Assembly: GCF_018128945.1 (NCBI RefSeq)
Contig: NZ_CP068393.1
Location: 2,356,001 to 2,420,000 of the forward strand
Direction: 5' to 3'
DNA length: 64,000 bases
From: Aristaeella hokkaidonensis
GTDB taxonomy: Bacteria > Bacillota > Clostridia > Christensenellales > Aristaeellaceae
The notes beneath the pieces are model-generated. The model did no database searches. It was not told the origin of the DNA and saw only the letters and a list, made by a program, of their open reading frames with translations. Below, piece after piece: positions 7,878-14,856 of the stretch (the first letter of the stretch is position 1; each line of letters begins with the position of its first letter). Position numbers and translations under genes: made by a program.

Positions 7878-9146
7878 CTACCACACAAACAGTCCATTCG
7901 CTTCCGCCAGCTTCTTCACAATCTCCAGCACTTTCCCGTCTGCGTTGTACACCGACATGTACAGGTCATCCCGGTTCAGGGTGATCAGCACCTTTTCCTC
8001 CGGCAGCAGCACGCACAGATCCTTCTTTTCCCGGATCTTCCCTGCCAGCCATTCCGGAGCGGGATTGTCAAAAAGCTTTCCCACCGTCGCTTCGCAAACG
8101 CTGAAGGCATAATAACAGCTCAGTTTCAACAGGATATCCGTAAACTTTTCCCGAAATCCCGCATACCGTTCAGGCTCCAGGTAATACTTCTCCACGGCAA
8201 AGTACTTCCTGGCATCTCTTTTCGGTACCTGTTCCGGCAGGAAATCCACCACCAGGCAAGGCTTCTCCAGCAGCTCCTCAATCAGCTTATCCTTGTCCAT
8301 ACTCTTTTCCACCGTGTCCGAAGGACAATCATTCTGATTTCTGAATTCTGAATTCTGAATTGCCCGTTTTTCAAAACGGGCTAATACTTCCTGCATATCC
8401 GGCGTTATCCGTTTCCGGCATTCTTCCTTCAGTTCCTCCGGTACACCGTAAAACGCTTCCGCCATGCTGCCTGCTATACAGGTAAGTGTATCACAGTCTC
8501 CGCCCAAAGATACAGCAGTCCGGATCACATCCTCAAAGCTTTCCCCTTCCAGGAAGGCAGTGATGGCTTCCGGTACCGTCTGCTGACAGCTCTCCACATG
8601 ATGATACCCCGGCCGGATCTCATCGCAGGTCCGGCTTAAATCATATCCGAATTCCTTGATCACATACTCCCGGATTTCCTGCTTGCTCTTTCCTTTCCGT
8701 GCCAGCCAGATGACCGAAGCCACGCTTTCCGCACCTTTGATGCCTTCCGGATGGTTGTGCGTAACCTCCGCTGTCAGCCTGGCCTTCTCCCTGGTTTCCT
8801 CCAGGGTATCATACAGCCAGCCCGCAGAAGCCACCCGCATGGCGGATCCGTTTCCGAAGCTTCCGTAGGGCTGCGAATCATCCGTAAACAACCACTTAAA
8901 GAACATCCCGCCGTATCCCGCGTCCGGAATCTTCCTGCCCCACCGCTTCATGGAATATACCAGCAGTGTCTTGATCCTTTCCGGATCTCTGGCATCACTC
9001 AGCAGGGCGTCTGCCACGGCAATGGTCATCACGCTGTCGTCCGTAAACATGCTGTCCGCTCTGAACAGCGGAAAGTCCTTCGTCTTGTCTCCCATGTCAA
9101 ACTCATAGGGGCTTCCGATAATATCTCCAAGTATCGCGCCATACAT
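7878..9146 (-). CDS. ADP-ribosylglycohydrolase fused to a second domain
   Basis: Residues 1-260 are a DraG/ARH hydrolase: MYGAILGDIIGSPYEFD at the start, the metal-binding TDDSVMT near residue 36, HNHPEGIKGA near 131 and GGDCDTLTCIAG near 213. These enzymes remove ADP-ribose from protein side chains using two Mg ions. A linker (~262-282) is encoded by repeat DNA. From Met-283 (MDKDKLIEELLEKPCLVVDF) comes a separate ~140-residue domain of unknown role that I recall as a stand-alone Clostridia protein. The fusion therefore probably arose when repeat DNA removed a stop. A second ADP-ribose hydrolase near the SirTM operon is notable. An 8-bp palindrome overlaps the stop codon. Confidence 0.88.
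   Translation of the reverse strand: MYGAILGDIIGSPYEFDMGDKTKDFPLFRADSMFTDDSVMTIAVADALLSDARDPERIKTLLVYSMKRWGRKIPDAGYGGMFFKWLFTDDSQPYGSFGNGSAMRVASAGWLYDTLEETREKARLTAEVTHNHPEGIKGAESVASVIWLARKGKSKQEIREYVIKEFGYDLSRTCDEIRPGYHHVESCQQTVPEAITAFLEGESFEDVIRTAVSLGGDCDTLTCIAGSMAEAFYGVPEELKEECRKRITPDMQEVLARFEKRAIQNSEFRNQNDCPSDTVEKSMDKDKLIEELLEKPCLVVDFLPEQVPKRDARKYFAVEKYYLEPERYAGFREKFTDILLKLSCYYAFSVCEATVGKLFDNPAPEWLAGKIREKKDLCVLLPEEKVLITLNRDDLYMSVYNADGKVLEIVKKLAEANGLFVW
8310..8370 (-). repeat. Intergenic repeat translated as a linker
   Basis: Within the ARH gene, plus-strand GTCCGAAGGACAATCATTCT plus TGAATTCTGAATTC repeats and a GCCCGTTTT/AAAACGGGC hairpin match the non-coding sequence at 9318-9340 (GTCCGAAGGACGCAATCATT). 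It encodes the low-complexity stretch AIQNSEFRNQNDCPSD. Confidence 0.65.
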
Positions 9147-9213
9147 GCTGCTTCACTCCAATCATAAACTCCGCTGCCTCAAAAGCAGCAACTCTACACT
9201 CTTCACTATTGGC

Positions 9214-9308
9214 TGTCATCCCGGGGTTTGTAGCGCCCGGAAAACTGTCCAGTGGACAGTTTTCAGTGGAAAACGGGCGGCAGCCCCGGGTAAAAGTCGA
9301 GGGATCCC
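9214..9308 (+). repeat. REP-like element with nested hairpins
   Basis: TGTCATCC...GTCGAGGGATCCC frames nested inverted repeats. The outer pair is CCGGGG/CCCCGG, then GCGCCCG/CGGGCGGC, then an 11-bp palindrome GAAAACTGTCC-agt-GGACAGTTTTC. The ends resemble the repeats at 7801 and 11677. Confidence 0.7.
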
Positions 9309-9337
9309 TTACTACGTCCGAAGGACGCAATCATTCT

Positions 9338-9441
9338 GAATTGTTGAGCAGTTGTCCAAATCTATGATTTGGGTAACAACTGCCATGTTACAGCCGTCAA
9401 AGGCGTGAAGCGGCTTTGGTAACGGCGATCACAGAATTCTG
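9338..9441 (+). repeat. Structured element, family 2, copy A
   Basis: The element starts GAATTGTTGAG. It has an outer stem CAGTTGT/ACAACTG, an inner stem CCAAATC-tat-GATTTGG, then a stem GCCGT/ACGGC enclosing CAAAG/CTTTG, and ends GCGATCAC. The copy at 30766-30870 (minus) keeps the linker text (TCAAAG, CTTTGGTAAC, GCGATCAC) but uses different paired bases in the stems, so the pairing is conserved rather than the sequence. No ORF lies in 9147-9582; this and the repeat at 9214 fill it. Confidence 0.75.
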
Positions 9442-9582
9442 CATTTGGCGTAGCCACTGTTCCACCCGGCATAACCAGCATATCAGAATCTTTCAGACAG
9501 CAGGTCGCTCATCATGCGACAATGCTAAACTCTTTACTTTTCACTTTACTCTGTATTTTTATCTCATATCTTCCCATCCGTG

Positions 9583-9855
9583 TCAAATCTCTCCTCCCAG
9601 TTCCACGATCCTGTCATGGATGCGCTTCTTCTCTGGCCCATGGGCATGCTTGTACAGATACTGCCAGTCCACCAGTACAAGCTCCTTCTCCGCTACTTCC
9701 AGTTCATCCAGGATCTCCTCTGTCTCCAGCTCACTGTAGACAAACCCCAGTGCAATCACTTTCTTGCACTTTTCCGACGGAGCCTTCTCAAAGTATTCCC
9801 GCCAGGAAGGATTCTCCAGCCATTCATTCAGGATACCCTTATACTCTTCTTTCAT
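9583..9855 (-). CDS. Hypothetical 90-aa acidic protein
   Basis: ATG 9855 has AAAAGGAG at good distance; the longer upstream frame lacks one. The product (MKEEYKGILNEWLENPSWRE...) is a small, charged, mostly helical soluble protein with no family I recognise. It follows the unknown gene at 9878-10858 by 22 bp, and both lie downstream of the SAM riboswitch, so they probably form one SAM-controlled operon. Confidence 0.75.
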   Translation of the reverse strand: MKEEYKGILNEWLENPSWREYFEKAPSEKCKKVIALGFVYSELETEEILDELEVAEKELVLVDWQYLYKHAHGPEKKRIHDRIVELGGEI

Positions 9856-9877
9856 CGTTGTCACTCCTTTTCCATCT

Positions 9878-10858
9878 TCAGTACTTTGCATGCGCATTCA
9901 GCTTCTTCAGGTCATTGAAAGAGAACATCTTCCCTTTCCACCGGATTGTCTGACTCAGCACCTGGGTATCCAGGTCAATCCACATATAACAGTACTCGCA
10001 TCCGTCCTCTTCCGTTACGGGTCTTACATGCGGGTATCGCTGCCGGTATTGGCCACCGTCCGCTGTCACCAGTCCCTTCTCAATCATTGTCCGCAGGAAG
10101 ATCCACTCTCCCTGCCGCCAGCTCCCCATTCCAACGGTGGACGTATAAACTTCCAGGTGTTTCTCGCTGCAGATCGCGAAATACGGCCTGTTATCCACCA
10201 GGATGCCGGCGTTCCAGAAGCAGTCCTTGATGCTCCTTCCCTCATACTCAGGAAATGCCTTGTACTGCAGCGAAGTCATCGGCAGATAGTATTCCGGATG
10301 GCTCCGAAGAACCGTCAGGAAATCCACGCCTTCCTTATCTGCTGCCAGTTTCTCATCTGTTCTGTCTCCGCCCTCTCCTTCCTTCGCCAGAAGGAACATA
10401 TCTGCTTCTTCATCACAGGTAATCCAGATATTCCCCCTCCATTTCCGGATCCGGATCACTTCGTCAAACTGTTGCATTCCCCGGTATCCGCCCTGGAAAT
10501 ACCCGTACCGACCCATAACGTAATCCCCGCTGCCCAGCCAACGGCTCATACCGTTCTGCTCAATCGTCTCCGCAGAAACGTCCCCGTACTTCTCCTTGTA
10601 GAAATCACCGAGCGATTCATATACAAACACCTTGTAATGTGTTCGTGTCATCTTTTCCAGCACCGTCTTTGACACAAAAACATCTCCCCTGCCGAAAAGC
10701 AGCCCCTGGAACCCGTTCACCCGTTCCGGATGTTCATGTCCGTATCCCTGCTGGAGGTTCTTGTAGACCTCCTTCGGATCCCGCTTGTCTCCCTGCTGAA
10801 TCCTGAAGTATCCTTCCATCCAGTTCTTTTCACCGTTCACTAGGCCGCTCATTTCCAT
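9878..10858 (-). CDS. Unknown protein controlled by a SAM riboswitch
   Basis: The 326-aa protein is soluble and rich in Trp and Tyr (GYFRIQQGDKRDPKEVYKNL, SRWLGSGDYVMGRYGYFQGG, YMWIDLDTQVLSQTIRWKG). It has no signal peptide or membrane segment and no family I can name. AAAGGAG sits just before ATG 10858; an ATG at 10852 is an alternative. The 5' leader carries a SAM riboswitch and an intrinsic terminator ending about 35 nt before the start. Expression should therefore rise when SAM is scarce, suggesting a link to sulfur amino acid or methyl metabolism that the protein sequence itself does not show. Confidence 0.85.
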   Translation of the reverse strand: MEMSGLVNGEKNWMEGYFRIQQGDKRDPKEVYKNLQQGYGHEHPERVNGFQGLLFGRGDVFVSKTVLEKMTRTHYKVFVYESLGDFYKEKYGDVSAETIEQNGMSRWLGSGDYVMGRYGYFQGGYRGMQQFDEVIRIRKWRGNIWITCDEEADMFLLAKEGEGGDRTDEKLAADKEGVDFLTVLRSHPEYYLPMTSLQYKAFPEYEGRSIKDCFWNAGILVDNRPYFAICSEKHLEVYTSTVGMGSWRQGEWIFLRTMIEKGLVTADGGQYRQRYPHVRPVTEEDGCEYCYMWIDLDTQVLSQTIRWKGKMFSFNDLKKLNAHAKY

Positions 10859-10892
10859 GCCTCTCCTTTCATTCTCCAGCCCAGAAGAAGCA

Positions 10893-10927
10893 CGAAAAAG
10901 CCATCCCATCGTCTCCGACAGGATGGC
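10893..10927 (-). terminator. Riboswitch expression-platform terminator
   Basis: GCCATCC and GGATGGC pair as a 7-bp stem followed by TTTTTCG, between the SAM aptamer and the start of the 326-aa gene. It is placed to switch transcription on or off. Confidence 0.85.
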
Positions 10928-10952
10928 ATTGAATCCATTCCGTTTTTCTCAT

Positions 10953-11037
10953 CCTATCGGTCAAGCTTTGGCACCTTACCGTTTCCGGCAGGTTGTCGTG
11001 CGGTCACAGGGCTTGTCCCTCGCGCACTCTTCATAGG
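10953..11037 (-). promoter_or_regulatory. SAM riboswitch (SAM-I/IV clan)
   Basis: The minus strand shows the S-box core in order. P1 5' strand CCTAT is followed by GAAGAG, then GTGCG-cGAGGGACaaGCCCtgTGAC-CGCAC (P2), then CAACCTGCC-ggaaa-CGGTAAGG (P3), GGTGCCAAAG, and the closing ATAGGATGAG. GAGGGA..GCCC..TGA, CAACC and GGTGCCAA are the conserved SAM-binding words. The P4 arm differs from standard SAM-I, so it may be a SAM-I/IV variant. Confidence 0.87.
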
Positions 11038-11238
11038 CATTATTCAGTTGCGTATATATTATTCCACACAAAAACGTTTTTCCCTTTTTTCACGCAATTC
11101 CGCAATCCCCGCGAAATAAGCGCTGTTATTCCGCTCATCCCATCCTGTTATCCGCACCGCGCCAGTGCTATGCTTTTAGCAAATAAAAGCCGTTTACTTC
11201 TCTCCCACTCGACCGACTTCATGAAAGGAGTACCCACC

Positions 11239-11649
11239 ATGGCAACCGGCTGGCAGGAAAACAAAGACTTCTACGAAACAAATAACGAGAAGTTACAGAA
11301 AGCTTCCTTTTTTGAAACCCCTCCTGTTCGTGGCGCGCATCTGCGCTACATGCCAAACCCCGAAGCAATGAATGACGCCCGTAGAGTATGGACAAAGAAA
11401 ACATTCACGGCGGCAAACATACTGTGCCTGGCCGCCACTGCCTTTGTCTGGGCGATCAACTTTCTTTTCATCTATTACTTTCAGACAACCCTTATCCCCA
11501 TTACAGGCAGTTTCTTTGTGGACAGCCTAATCCTCACGGTCGGCATCGTCGTCATCTGGGTCATCATTCGCCGCAGGCAGGAGGACTATGACAACATCGC
11601 CGCGGAAATCGAAAGCAAGTACAGCGTCGACGGGGAAAGGAAAGGATAA
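11239..11649 (+). CDS. Small membrane protein, two TM helices
   Basis: ATG 11239 is preceded by AAAGGAG. The 136-aa product has a soluble N-terminal ~55 residues, two hydrophobic helices (~60-82, ILCLAATAFVWAINFLFIYY; ~90-113, VDSLILTVGIVVIWVII) and a charged tail (RRRQEDYDNIAAEIESKY). I do not recognise the family. The promoter must lie in the 200 bp shared with the divergent riboswitch leader. It has no evident operon partner. Confidence 0.75.
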   Translation: MATGWQENKDFYETNNEKLQKASFFETPPVRGAHLRYMPNPEAMNDARRVWTKKTFTAANILCLAATAFVWAINFLFIYYFQTTLIPITGSFFVDSLILTVGIVVIWVIIRRRQEDYDNIAAEIESKYSVDGERKG

Positions 11650-11676
11650 GCTCCTTCCTTTCCCTTCTTTGTGAAT

Positions 11677-11824
11677 TGTCATCCTGAGAAGGGCGAAGCT
11701 CTGAGGACTGCCAGTGACAGAAATCTCGTCAGAGCTGAGGTCAACCGAAACGAGCGAGCTGCCCAGTGAGCAGTCGCGACGATTGAGGTTGCGGACATAC
11801 GAAGGGAGCGCAGTCGAAGGACCT
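11677..11824 (+). repeat. REP-like repeat split by a structured element
   Basis: The outer ends TGTCATCCTGAG and TACGAAGGGAGCGCAG...GAAGGACCT match the uninterrupted 46-bp repeat at 7801-7846. About 105 bp lies between them: the family 1 element at 11691-11797. Confidence 0.7.
11691..11797 (+). repeat. Structured element, family 1, copy A
   Basis: The element aligns end to end with 25146-25252 (minus). Linkers are near-identical (GGCGAA, CCAGTG, TGAGGTCAACCGAAAC, AGCGAGCT, GATTGAGGTTGCGGACA). The stems change on both sides: GCTCTGA/TCAGAGC here is CCTTTGA/TCAAAGG there; CTG/CAG is CAG/CTG there; CTGC/GCAG is CTCCAC/GTGGAG there. CAACC/GGTTG is shared. There is no ORF. The function is unknown. 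Confidence 0.8.
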
Positions 11825-11936
11825 CATTCCACGCAGCAGCGTCGTCTGCTGCTTTTTATTTTTCCTTCGTTTCTACAACCTCATACCTCCTACTTCCTAC
11901 TTCCTACCTCCTCCCTGTTTTCCCTCTCTCCTTTTC

Positions 11937-12019
11937 GCCGCAACTTGCGGCAACCTGCGGCAATTTGCCGCCTTATACCAATCCTTATCCGAATCCAATC
12001 CATATAGGAATCCTTATCC
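11937..12019 (+). repeat. Iteron-like tandem repeats before phage replication genes
   Basis: Three and a half 10-bp units (GCCGCAACTT, GCGGCAACCT, GCGGCAATTT, GCCGCC) lie at 11937-11972. AATCCTTATCC is repeated at 11980 and 12009. They sit about 180 bp before the replisome organiser gene and could be its binding sites. Confidence 0.55.
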
Positions 12020-12110
12020 ATACTGCACTGAGCAAACTTCCCCTCCAATCCCGCGGCAGACTGCCGCTGCCCATTCTTCCTCAAAAAAAGATAGCTCCAT
12101 GACAGTAAAA

Positions 12111-12149
12111 AGGCAGTCCCCTGAGACTTGAAAAACACGGGAACTGCCT
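12111..12149. other. Imperfect hairpin
   Basis: AGGCAGT and ACTGCCT pair, with inner CCC/GGG, 45 bp before the gene at 12195. There is no T-run, so it may be an operator or leader structure. Confidence 0.45.
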
Positions 12150-12194
12150 GTTACGCTGTAAATGGAAAGATAGACAAAAAAGGAGGTTCACCCA

Positions 12195-12980
12195 ATGCCC
12201 AGCAGGATCCTGAAGGATTCCATCCTGACCGACAAGGCATTCAACAGCCTGACCCTGACAGAAGAATCCATCTACCACCGCCTCCTCGTCAGCGCGGATG
12301 ACTACGGCATCTTCTACGCCGATCCGATCCTCCTCCTGCGGATCCTGTATCCCCGGAAAACAAACATCACGGAAGAAGTCATCCGGGAAGGCCTGGACCA
12401 CATGGAGGAAGCAGGTATCATCTCCCGCTACACAGCAGAAGGAGAAGACTACCTGAAAATCTGCTCCTGGGAAAACGACCAGCGGCTGCGGAACTCCCGC
12501 CACAAGTTCCCCGTCCCGGAGGAGGAAGAACCAACTCCCGAACCCGCACCCGAACCGGAAACAAAAGAAAAGGCCAGGCTGGAAAAACCCGCTGACCACA
12601 ACGTCAACAAAAAAGCTGCAGATAAAGTCCCCAAAACAGCAGACGAGATCATCATCCAGCTTCCCCTGGGTGACAACACCGACTATAACGTCACCCAGGA
12701 GGAAATCACAGAATTCTCCTCCCTGTACCCGGCAGTGGATGTTCTCCAGGAATACCGGGGCATGAAAGCCTGGTGCATGTCCAACCCACACAAGCGAAAA
12801 ACTAGGAACGGAATCAAAAAGTTCATCAACAGCTGGCTCTCAAGCGCCCAGAAGCAGGCCAGAAGCAGCCCGCCGCCCAGCAAGCCGCAGCTTCCCCGGA
12901 ACCCCTTCCTGGAAGAATTAAATACGATTCCGGCTGAAGAATATCAGCCGCAACCCAATACTCCCGCAGGAGGTGAATGA
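12195..12980 (+). CDS. Phage-type replisome organiser (DnaD-like)
   Basis: AAGGAGG precedes ATG 12195. Residues 1-105 (LTDKAFNSLTLTEESIYHRL, DDYGIFYADPILLLRILYPR, CSWENDQRLRNSRHKFP) are the winged-helix N-terminus of phage replication-initiation proteins. A Pro/Glu-rich linker follows, then a DnaD-like C-terminal helix bundle (~165-225, YRGMKAWCMSNPHKRKTRNG and IKKFINSWLS). Such proteins bind the phage origin and recruit the helicase loader, whose gene overlaps this one by 4 nt. No integrase, structural or lysis genes are nearby, so the pair looks like a prophage leftover or a captured replication cassette. Confidence 0.82.
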   Translation: MPSRILKDSILTDKAFNSLTLTEESIYHRLLVSADDYGIFYADPILLLRILYPRKTNITEEVIREGLDHMEEAGIISRYTAEGEDYLKICSWENDQRLRNSRHKFPVPEEEEPTPEPAPEPETKEKARLEKPADHNVNKKAADKVPKTADEIIIQLPLGDNTDYNVTQEEITEFSSLYPAVDVLQEYRGMKAWCMSNPHKRKTRNGIKKFINSWLSSAQKQARSSPPPSKPQLPRNPFLEELNTIPAEEYQPQPNTPAGGE

Positions 12981-13492
12981 ACCCTATGGACATGAACGAA
13001 ACCAAACGGATCCTCGCCGACATCACCGCCATGTACCCCAGCTTTATCAAAGACAGGGACCCCGCTGTCCTCTCCCGGGTCTGGCAGCGGCTCTTTGCCA
13101 ACACACCCTATGCCCTGGTAAACCAGGCACTCTACGCCTTCCTAAACACAGATGTTAAAGGTTTCCCACCCACGCCAGGCGCCCTGAACGACATCATCCA
13201 GAAAGCCCGACAGCTCAACGGCCCCACCGAGGACGATGCCTGGCTCAAAGTCTACAAAGCCATCTCCCGGGGCCTGTACAACAGCCAGGAGGAATTCGAC
13301 AAGCTTCCTCCGGACATCCAGAGAATTGTCAGCAGTCCCCGCATGCTCTTCGAATGGGCCCATATGGACAGCGACGACGTCAACAAAGTCATCGCCGCCC
13401 ACTTCAAACGCTCCTGGCGTGCAAGGCAGGAACTGAAGCAGGACCTCCTCCTGATCCCTGAAACCTCCGCCGATCCCCTGCTGACACCGTAA
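12977..13492 (+). CDS. Replicative helicase loader/inhibitor (phage G39P-like)
   Basis: The 171-aa protein starts MNPMDMNETKRILADITAMY and continues with AVLSRVWQRLFANTPYALV and KGFPPTPGALNDIIQKARQL. This is the helical N-terminal pattern of phage helicase loaders/inhibitors such as SPP1 G39P. The C-terminal half (DDAWLKVYKAISRGLYNSQE) is typical of the Clostridia versions. It overlaps the DnaD-like gene by 4 nt, with AGGAGG inside the overlap. ATG 12986 is a possible alternative start. It would load or restrain the host DnaB-type helicase at the origin recognised by its partner. Confidence 0.8.
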   Translation: MNPMDMNETKRILADITAMYPSFIKDRDPAVLSRVWQRLFANTPYALVNQALYAFLNTDVKGFPPTPGALNDIIQKARQLNGPTEDDAWLKVYKAISRGLYNSQEEFDKLPPDIQRIVSSPRMLFEWAHMDSDDVNKVIAAHFKRSWRARQELKQDLLLIPETSADPLLTP

Positions 13493-13500
13493 AAAACAAA

Positions 13501-13536
13501 AGCGGCGCTGGTTTATACCCAATGCCGCTTCCTTTT
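13501..13536. terminator. Convergent terminator
   Basis: AGCGGC/GCCGCT stem followed by TCCTTTT on the plus strand, with a run of As before it that serves the opposite strand. It lies between the convergent genes ending at 13492 and 13535. Confidence 0.7.
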
Positions 13537-14734
13537 ACGCAATCATTCTCTTCAGTTTCTTCCGTTTGTGGCGCTTCACCAGCCACCTGATCACCAGAAC
13601 AATCAACACAATGACCAGCACCAGCGCAGCGATGATCATAAACAAATACTTCCTGAGCATTACACCCAATGAAGATACAAACAGTCCCGGCAGCGGTTCT
13701 GAGACAAGATCCTTGTAATACAGCATCTTCGTCTCATATTCCGCAGGGTTCTCTGCGTTCAGTGTTACAAGCCTTGTTCCGTGTTCATCTCCCCGGCCGT
13801 AGAGATAGAACCCCACGCCGGAGGTGGTAACCATATCGATGCCTTCATAGGTACCGCAGTAGTCATTTAAATGATCATGTCCGAAGAAGGCTGCTTTCAC
13901 ATTCATCTTCTTCCAGGCATCAAACTCACCACTGTCATATTCAGAAGAACACGGGCCTTCTCCCATATGTCCTGCCCAGATATATTCATCATCCAGCACA
14001 TACCATTTACCGAAGTTCGGTCCATAGCATGTGACTGCTCCGGAAGTTCCGAAAGGAACTTTCTTAATCATGTTATAAACCTGCGGAACAGGAATATGCT
14101 GGAACACATAAGATACCGGAGAAGCATACTTTCTGCATAGTTCCTCATAAGCAGAAAGCATCCATTCATTCTGCTCCTCTGTCACATATCCGTATGTTCC
14201 TTTTCCCTCTTCCGCATAGCTTCCGCTGTCCATGAACCACAGCACTACCGGACTCTCCGGCTTAACCGGATTCTCCACCACAATATAGTAGTTTCCGCAT
14301 CCGGGCAGATCTTCTCCGTCCACAGCCAGGCAGCCCGGATAGGACTGGTATATCTTCAGCTGTTCTTCCTTGCTGATCTTGCATTCTTCATCATGGTTTC
14401 CGAATACCAACGCAAACGGAACTCCTCGTTCAACTACCGGAGACACCGCTGCGTCAATTGCCTTCTTAACCCGGTCTTCACCACGCAGATCCCGGCCATG
14501 AATCATATCTCCCAGGAATACAACAAGGTCTGGCTCAGCAGCATCCAGGGAAGCGTTCATCAGGGACAACATAGCAGGTTGAGGGGTATCTATGTCTTGA
14601 GGATCAGCGATGATGAGTATGCGAAGTGGATAATCTGGAGAAAGGGAAAAACCTGCATCTTCCGCAGAGACAACGCATAAAACAGATGTCAAAAGTACAG
14701 CAAGTGTTAAACAAAACACATATATACGACGCAT
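13535..14734 (-). CDS. Membrane-anchored metallophosphoesterase
   Basis: The 399-aa protein has a signal peptide (MRRIYVFCLTLAVLLTSVLC). A calcineurin-like phosphoesterase domain follows (~35-330): ADPQD near 43, GDMIHGRD near 75, GNHDEE near 117, HIPVP, GHDHLND near 287. These are the dimetal ligands in order. A C-terminal TM helix (~365-388) and a KRHKRKKLKR stop-transfer end it, so the enzyme faces outside. AGGAG precedes ATG 14734. The substrate is unknown. A decayed second copy lies at 16085-16615, with the transglutaminase-like gene between. Confidence 0.88.
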   Translation of the reverse strand: MRRIYVFCLTLAVLLTSVLCVVSAEDAGFSLSPDYPLRILIIADPQDIDTPQPAMLSLMNASLDAAEPDLVVFLGDMIHGRDLRGEDRVKKAIDAAVSPVVERGVPFALVFGNHDEECKISKEEQLKIYQSYPGCLAVDGEDLPGCGNYYIVVENPVKPESPVVLWFMDSGSYAEEGKGTYGYVTEEQNEWMLSAYEELCRKYASPVSYVFQHIPVPQVYNMIKKVPFGTSGAVTCYGPNFGKWYVLDDEYIWAGHMGEGPCSSEYDSGEFDAWKKMNVKAAFFGHDHLNDYCGTYEGIDMVTTSGVGFYLYGRGDEHGTRLVTLNAENPAEYETKMLYYKDLVSEPLPGLFVSSLGVMLRKYLFMIIAALVLVIVLIVLVIRWLVKRHKRKKLKRMIA

Positions 14735-14856
14735 AGTATCAACTCCTGAACGGTATCCTTTTACAATAGATATGCCTTTCCCCCTTGATAGGATTGCATA
14801 CTAAAACCTTTGTGTCCTGATTATTCTTCATAATCAAAAGCCACCACACCATAGTA

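Noticed and set aside
7864..7883. Palindrome GTGGTAGG/CCTACCAC as terminator of the ARH gene
   Set aside because: The hairpin overlaps the stop codon and has no T-run, so I mention it only within the gene entry.
11690..11800. CRISPR-like or simple tandem repeat reading of the structured elements
   Set aside because: There are no direct repeats with regular spacers; the inverted repeats and compensatory changes fit a folded element.
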